DNA of 38,916 bases from assembly GCA_948579315.1 (NCBI GenBank), contig CAPAOL010000036.1, positions 1 to 38,916 on the forward strand. The letters run 5' to 3'. Source of the stretch: an uncultured Phocaeicola sp. (lineage in GTDB: Bacteria > Bacteroidota > Bacteroidia > Bacteroidales > Bacteroidaceae). Shown one piece after another: positions 34,373-38,916 of the stretch. A program made the position numbers and the translations under genes. Position 1 is the first letter of the stretch; every line of letters starts with the position of its first letter. Below the pieces are notes generated by a model. That model was not told where the DNA came from. It saw nothing but the letters and a program-made list of their open reading frames with translations, and did not search any database.

Positions 34373-34954
34373 ATGAAAAAGAAATTAGTATTTGCTACAA
34401 ACAATGCTCATAAACTGGATGAAATATCCTCCATTCTAGGAGAAAAAGTTGAATTATTGAGTTTGAAAGATATCCATTGCCATGTTGATATCCCCGAAAC
34501 TGCTGATACGTTGGAAGGCAATGCGATGCTGAAAGCGGAGTATATTTATAAAAACTACGGTTTAGACTGTTTTGCCGACGATACAGGCCTGGAAGTGGAA
34601 GCTTTGAATGGTGCTCCGGGTGTTTATTCCGCCCGTTATGCCGGAGGCGAAGGACACAATGCGGAAGCCAATATGCAAAAATTATTGCAGAATATGCAGG
34701 GAGTGCAAAATAGAAAAGCACAATTCCGCACAGCTATCTGCCTGATTCTGGATGGAAAGAAGCATTTGTTCGAAGGAATTGTAAAAGGTGAGATTATCAA
34801 AGAAAAACGAGGTTCGTCAGGTTTCGGATACGACCCTATCTTTGTGCCCGAAGGATATACTAAAACTTTTGCCGAACTAGGCAATGAGACGAAAAACAAA
34901 ATCAGTCACCGTGCGCTGGCCGTAGAGAAACTTTGCCGGTTTCTGAAGGCGTAA
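34373..34954 (+). CDS. rdgB: Non-canonical purine NTP pyrophosphatase (ITPase/HAM1)
   Basis: 193 residues, full length. It hydrolyses dITP, ITP and XTP to the monophosphates and so keeps deaminated purines out of DNA and RNA. Family blocks: N-terminal VFATNNAHKLDEI, DTLEGNAMLKA, CFADDTGLEVEALNGAPGVYSARYAG with the catalytic Asp, then SSGFGYDPIFVPEGY and NKISHRALA. Transcribed alone from its own promoter; it ends toward the convergent nadA operon. Confidence 0.97.
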   Translation: MKKKLVFATNNAHKLDEISSILGEKVELLSLKDIHCHVDIPETADTLEGNAMLKAEYIYKNYGLDCFADDTGLEVEALNGAPGVYSARYAGGEGHNAEANMQKLLQNMQGVQNRKAQFRTAICLILDGKKHLFEGIVKGEIIKEKRGSSGFGYDPIFVPEGYTKTFAELGNETKNKISHRALAVEKLCRFLKA

Positions 34955-35033
34955 CTATATAAATTAGTTATATCATTTGTTTACCTCTATTGAGCCTCAT
35001 AAAAACAAGTATTCTGTTTTCCTTTGAAAACAA

Positions 35034-35079
35034 TTTTGACGGAATAATGATTTCCATGAGAACCATTATTCCGTCAAAA
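35034..35079. terminator. Bidirectional hairpin between rdgB and the nadA operon
   Basis: TTTTGACGGAATAATG (35034-35049) and CATTATTCCGTCAAAA (35064-35079) form a perfect 16-bp stem. Because each arm begins or ends in T or A, it can act on both strands. It begins 8 bases after the stop of the small membrane-protein gene on the minus strand. Confidence 0.7.
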
Positions 35080-35086
35080 CAAATCT

Positions 35087-35212
35087 TTAATGAAACAGAA
35101 ATGTCACTCCTATTCCGATGATAAATCCTTTCCAGAAGAATTCCCCTTTACTTTTAAGAATAACAGAAACGTCTTTTATTAACCACATCTTGTTATCTTT
35201 TACAAAAGTCAT
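35087..35212 (-). CDS. 41-residue membrane protein overlapping nadA
   Basis: The ATG at 35212-35210 overlaps the nadA TGA (35211-35209) in an ATGA arrangement, a strong sign of coupled translation. The product MTFVKDNKMWLIKDVSVIL continues through SKGEFFWKGF to a hydrophobic C-terminus IIGIGVTFLFH, so it looks like a short membrane protein with a basic, cytoplasmic N-terminus. The operon terminator follows directly. It is too short for automatic gene calling and I know no family. A role with NadA is only suggested by the coupling. Confidence 0.6.
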   Translation of the reverse strand: MTFVKDNKMWLIKDVSVILKSKGEFFWKGFIIGIGVTFLFH

Positions 35213-36201
35213 AATCCCAGCTTCTCCGAAATTTCCAGCATCTTCTTGATAGGTTTCACTGCCTCCTCAGCTACCGCTTCATCCACTGTCACTTCCGGCC
35301 ATTCATACTTTAACGTATTGTACAGCTTCTCCAGCGTATTCAGACGCATGAAATTACATTCATTGCAAGCGCAGGTACTGTCTTCGGGAGGAGCGGGAAT
35401 AAAGTTCTTCTCAGGACATTTCTTACGCATCTCGTGCAAAATACCGCTTTCCGTAGCCACAATAAAGTCTTTTTTGTCACTGGCAATGGCATATTTCAAC
35501 AATCCTGCCGTAGAAGCAACCTTGTCGGCCAGTTTGGAAACGGCTCCTTTACATTCGGGATGAACCAGAACAGCAGCGTCAGGATACTGTTTTTTCAACT
35601 CCAGTATTTTCTCCACAGAGAACTGTTCGTGCACATGGCAGGCACCATCCCAAAGCAACATATTGCGTCCTGTAATCGAATTGATATAATTACCCAAATT
35701 TCTATCCGGACCGAAAATAATCTTTTCATCTGCCGGAAAACTTTCTACGATCTGCTTGGCATTGGTAGAAGTGACCACCACATCGGTCACCGCTTTAACA
35801 GCCGCTGTAGTGTTAACATACGAAATCACTGTATAATCCGGATGCTCTTGAACAAATTTAGCAAACTCATCAGCAGGACAACTGTCGGCCAATGAACAGC
35901 CTGCATTCAAATCCGGTACCAGCACTTTTTTATCAGGACAAAGAATCTTAGCTGTTTCACCCATAAAGTGAACACCACACATCACAATGATATCCGCATC
36001 CGTTTTTGCCGCCCATTGTGCCAGTGCCAAGCTGTCACCTACAAAGTCGGCAATATCTTGTATTTCGCCCGACTGGTAATAGTGACCTAGGATAAGCGCA
36101 TTCTTTTCCTTACGCAACTTATCAATTTCAGTTTTCAAATCCAGAGTTTTGTCTACCAGTTCGGTAACATACCCTTTTTTCAACCATTCCTCTTTATTCA
36201 T
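35209..36201 (-). CDS. nadA: Quinolinate synthase
   Basis: 330 residues. It condenses iminoaspartate with dihydroxyacetone phosphate to quinolinate in NAD synthesis, using a [4Fe-4S] cluster. Probable cluster Cys are C102 (AGCSLADSCP), C188 (WDGACHVHE) and C282 (CNECNFM), with spacing close to that of known NadA proteins. LGHYYQSGEIQDIADFVGDS near the N-terminus and VMCGVHFMGETAKIL are family blocks. The frame is open to 36288, but the ATG at 36201 has AGAAGGAG upstream and begins the normal N-terminus. nadB and nadC are not in the window. Confidence 0.96.
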   Translation of the reverse strand: MNKEEWLKKGYVTELVDKTLDLKTEIDKLRKEKNALILGHYYQSGEIQDIADFVGDSLALAQWAAKTDADIIVMCGVHFMGETAKILCPDKKVLVPDLNAGCSLADSCPADEFAKFVQEHPDYTVISYVNTTAAVKAVTDVVVTSTNAKQIVESFPADEKIIFGPDRNLGNYINSITGRNMLLWDGACHVHEQFSVEKILELKKQYPDAAVLVHPECKGAVSKLADKVASTAGLLKYAIASDKKDFIVATESGILHEMRKKCPEKNFIPAPPEDSTCACNECNFMRLNTLEKLYNTLKYEWPEVTVDEAVAEEAVKPIKKMLEISEKLGL

Positions 36202-36256
36202 TATATCTATATTTTTTCTCCTTCTTTCAAAAAAAGAAATATGGGTATTGATAATA
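36200..36256. repeat. Direct repeat copy A: nadA leader and ribosome binding site
   Basis: 57 bases, from the nadA start codon through its Shine-Dalgarno (AAGGAG on the minus strand) and the A7 tract. The copy at 38761-38817 matches except for one A more, one G fewer and one G to A change. Confidence 0.85.
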
Positions 36257-36258
36257 TG

Positions 36259-36266
36259 CAAAGTTA
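36259..36266 (-). promoter_or_regulatory. -7 box for nadA
   Basis: Minus-strand TAACTTTG is an exact TAnnTTTG match; TTTTG lies about 23 bases upstream. It sits just outside repeat copy A, so copy B does not carry it. Confidence 0.55.
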
Positions 36267-36303
36267 AAAACTTTATGGTTATGACCACCCAAAATAGTGA
36301 TTT

Positions 36304-38622
36304 TTATTTCCCCGACTTCAATGTACCTGCATTGCTATCTTCGTTATTCACACGTTTCTGCATGGTTTCATACTTACGTCCAAAACTGATATTCCATGAT
36401 ACTTTTGCCACAAACAGGCGGCAGCTCTCTTTCACATACCACCAATTCTTAGAAGGAGCCACTTTACTGAACATTTCTCCTCCCATTCTGTAATTATCAA
36501 CAAATGGATTCAAAGTCATCATCCCGATATTCAAACGCTTGTATCGATAGGACAATCCCAAGGTATGAAAACTCTCTCCGTATGACAATGTTTCCCCATA
36601 GAAATTATTCCGATGATTTTCCATTTGAAAGAATCCGGACCATCTTTTATAAGATGCCATCACTTCGGCCCTGTAATACCAATTGGTATATGTATGATGA
36701 TAATCCAAACCACGACTATCATAATAATTTATACCGGTAGAAAAAGAAAAAGTCAAAATATCTTTCAGAGGACCGAGTTTCAATTCCAACTCAGGATTCA
36801 ATTTCTGCCAACTTAACTGATTGGCATTGGTACGGACAAAACTGTTATTCTTATCTCGTATGGTTTCTTCCATGATAGGCCTGTGCTGATACTGATACGA
36901 CAAATGAACATTACCACTAAACAAACCTTTCCGGAAATCTGCCTCCAACTCATTTTTATATACTGTGAATATCTTTAATTCCGGATTTCCGCTTCTCACC
37001 TATAAAGAGTCAATCAATTGTCTCACATTTCCCATATCGGACAAACCGGGAGATTTACGTGAAATCTGTCCCCGGTAACGGATAAAGACATTATCTGAAA
37101 ATTGGTACCCCAACCTCAAACGGGGCAATAACGAATACCTGTTATATCCTTCCTCTTTCTGTTTGAATCGGGAATAACTGCCTTGCAGTCCAAAAGAATA
37201 ATTGAAACGATCCATTTTCCCACTGTATTCCACATAAGCTGTCGCATGGGTTTCATGCATCTTTGTTTCAGATGACTCGTTTCCACCATAGGTATTATCC
37301 GCCAGACTTTGCTGATATTTCACTCCTGCACTCAATCTGCTCTTCTTGGTTACTTTCCTTTCATAAATACCCTCTCCTATAAATGAGTATTTATTTCCCG
37401 ATACGGTAGAATAAATATCAGTCAGCGGTTCATTACTCTTCCCCTCCGTATAACTCCTGTCACTTTGAGTGTCAATATATGTAGTCACAGCATTGATAAT
37501 CAATGACTGGTCATTGTTCAGTTTACATTGAAAATACAAGTCCACCGATGGACGGGAAGTCCGGCCCGTACTATGTTCTTTCATCATCAAAATTTCTTCA
37601 GGCTTCTCCAAAATATACAGACTGCTTTGGTTATTCTGCTTGTTCTTATTAAAAGCCCACCGTACAGTGGAATTAAAGAACCATTTCCCCTGATCCTGAA
37701 AACTATAATTCAATCCTATATTATGCCCATAAGTGGAAATTCTACTCGGAATACCATCTTCCACCCGTGTAAAGGAAGAACCATCCTCATAGCGGAAAGT
37801 TTCCCAATTATTACGCCAATAATTATCTACCGAACGATAAACATTATTATAATTCAAACCGAATTCTGATTTTTTATGGTTTATCTTCACTATAAAATTA
37901 TTGTTTCCAAAAAGTACGTGCGGAGAATCCTGCGCATCCAAAGCCACATATCCACCGGTTTCATGCCGTCTTACAATGTAATCAATCACAGCAGCCGTAT
38001 GATCCCCATATCGCAAACCGGGAGCATCATGATATTCTATACGAATCACATCTTCAGGACGAAGAACCAATATATCCTGTATCTCGGCATTTACTCCATT
38101 CATCCGTAACTGTACATCCCCTTCACCGGAGGATGTTACCTTGTTACGCATTTGATCCACTTGTATTCTGCTCAGCTTCATCTGCTGCAATAAAGACAGA
38201 CCATTGCCGGCCGATTTTAACTGATGTGCTGTAGGAAGGATAATTTTCCTGTCGGCGGCATTTATCACACTGGCTCCCGTTACCACCACTTCCTTTAACA
38301 GGATCGATTCCGGAGATATCATGATAACGCCTAAATCCTTAGAAACAGCTAAATGATCCAATGATATAATCCGGGAGGTATATCCCATACCGGAAATACA
38401 AAGCAGATAACTTCCTGTTTGGATATTCTCCATCATGAACCTTCCTTTACTGTCGGTTACTCCTCCGGCTATAAATATAGAATCCTTTGTCTGCAATACG
38501 ACATTCGCAAATTCCACCGCTTCATTTTCTGAAACTACTTTTCCTTTAACCTGTACATTTTGAGCAAAAAGTATGCAGCACATACACAAAAGTGATGTGG
38601 CAACCAATATTCTTTTTATCAT
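36304..38622 (-). pseudogene. Outer-membrane beta-barrel (TonB-receptor-like) gene split by an in-frame TAG
   Basis: The ATG at 38622 starts a signal peptide (LVATSLLCMCCILFAQ), then a carboxypeptidase-regulatory-like domain (about 22-105, VKGKVVSENEAVEFANVVL). After that come a plug-like region (LLKEVVVTGA) and barrel strands. The frame stops at TAG 37000-37002 after RQLIDSL and is then open for another 231 codons (VRSGNPELKIFTVYKNELEA) to 36304. The two parts read as one family member of 772 residues. Homologues normally have a Gln-like residue at this point (IDSLQ), so a CAG to TAG change is the simplest cause. The 540-residue product alone would lack the last strands and probably not fold in the membrane. 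Transcribed toward nadA. Confidence 0.75.
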
Positions 38623-38760
38623 ATTCTTTATCTTAGTGCATTAGTTAATAAAAAGACCGCGATCTTCTACCTTTTATTTCTGTTACTTAGACGCAGGAAA
38701 TTACTACAGGTTACATTTCAAGAAACACAATGAACAGTTACCAACAATTTCTTTGTATCT

Positions 38761-38817
38761 ATTATATCTATATTTTTTCTCCTTCTTTCAAAAAAAAGAA
38801 ATATGGTATTAATAATA
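38761..38817. repeat. Direct repeat copy B of the nadA leader
   Basis: Near-identical to 36200-36256, but the nadA start codon position reads ATA instead of ATG and no gene follows it; weaker similarity to the first nadA codons may continue for about 20 bases. The rest of 38623-38916 shows no ORF, no exact promoter box and no RNA gene that I can recognise. Two ACAG(G)TTAC half-sites (38706-38714 and 38734-38742) are the only other pattern. Confidence 0.8.
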
Positions 38818-38916
38818 GGCTGTTTATATTGTTAGTAAAAAAGAGTTCTTTCTCTTGTCTGATAAGTTATTTATATATAATACCAAGATATGAATAAATA
38901 ATCAACCGGCTTAAAT

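Noticed and set aside
36304..36999. A separate gene starting with GTG directly after the TAG
   Set aside because: No ribosome binding site, no signal peptide, and the sequence continues the barrel of the upstream part in the same frame.
38706..38742. LytTR-type direct repeats upstream of the barrel gene
   Set aside because: The two ACAG(G)TTAC half-sites differ in spacing and sequence from the usual pattern, and no LytTR regulator is in view.
36200..38817. A transposon or insertion sequence bounded by the 57-nt repeats
   Set aside because: There is no transposase or integrase between them and the repeats are direct and include the nadA ribosome binding site, so duplication or recombination is a better reading.
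1..38916. tRNA, rRNA or CRISPR features
   Set aside because: No cloverleaf, no rRNA-like sequence and no array of spaced repeats was found while reading the gaps between genes.

Overview
This window is chromosomal DNA of a gut-type Bacteroides or Phocaeicola (Bacteroidales). The evidence is repeated TAnnTTTG promoter boxes, a SusC/SusD pair with an ECF sigma/FecR regulator, Ser-type sulfatases, a secreted tricorn-like protease, DUF3098 beside ftsX, and weak Shine-Dalgarno use. Species cannot be fixed from the sequence alone.

Region 1 (1-1475) is a visibly AT-rich accessory patch. Its one intact gene (225-1085) encodes an exported protein that I recognise as a short member of the thiol-activated (cholesterol-dependent) cytolysin-like fold. 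Before it lies the 3' end of an unidentified gene with an in-frame stop. After it lies a small lipoprotein gene with a frameshift inside the signal peptide.

Region 2 (1497-6605, minus strand) is a conserved housekeeping operon, transcribed in the order methyltransferase, ftsX, DUF3098, uppP, truB, queA, folK. It joins cell division and wall lipid recycling to tRNA modification and folate synthesis. Region 3 (6743-10979) holds a PspC-domain gene, the miaB-FKBP pair, a probable small RNA with a strong terminator, a one-TM membrane protein and a succinyl-CoA:acetate CoA-transferase type enzyme.

Region 4 (11165-26073) is the glycan-use region. A lipoprotein GH3 enzyme with a PA14 insert lies on the plus strand. 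An ABC-F protein with an attenuator-like leader follows on the minus strand. Next comes a polysaccharide utilisation locus, transcribed ECF sigma, FecR anti-sigma, STN-containing SusC, SusD, sulfatase, sulfatase. Its logic is trans-envelope signalling: the receptor senses a probably sulfated glycan, the anti-sigma releases the sigma factor, and the uptake system and sulfatases are made.

Region 5 (26252-36201) carries a tricorn-like S41 protease, leuS, a YitT-family protein, a GNAT acetyltransferase, rdgB, and nadA with a 41-residue membrane protein overlapping its stop codon. Region 6 (36200-38916) holds an outer-membrane beta-barrel gene split by one in-frame TAG. It is flanked by a 57-nt near-identical direct repeat of the nadA leader, which suggests a rearrangement or insertion upstream of nadA.
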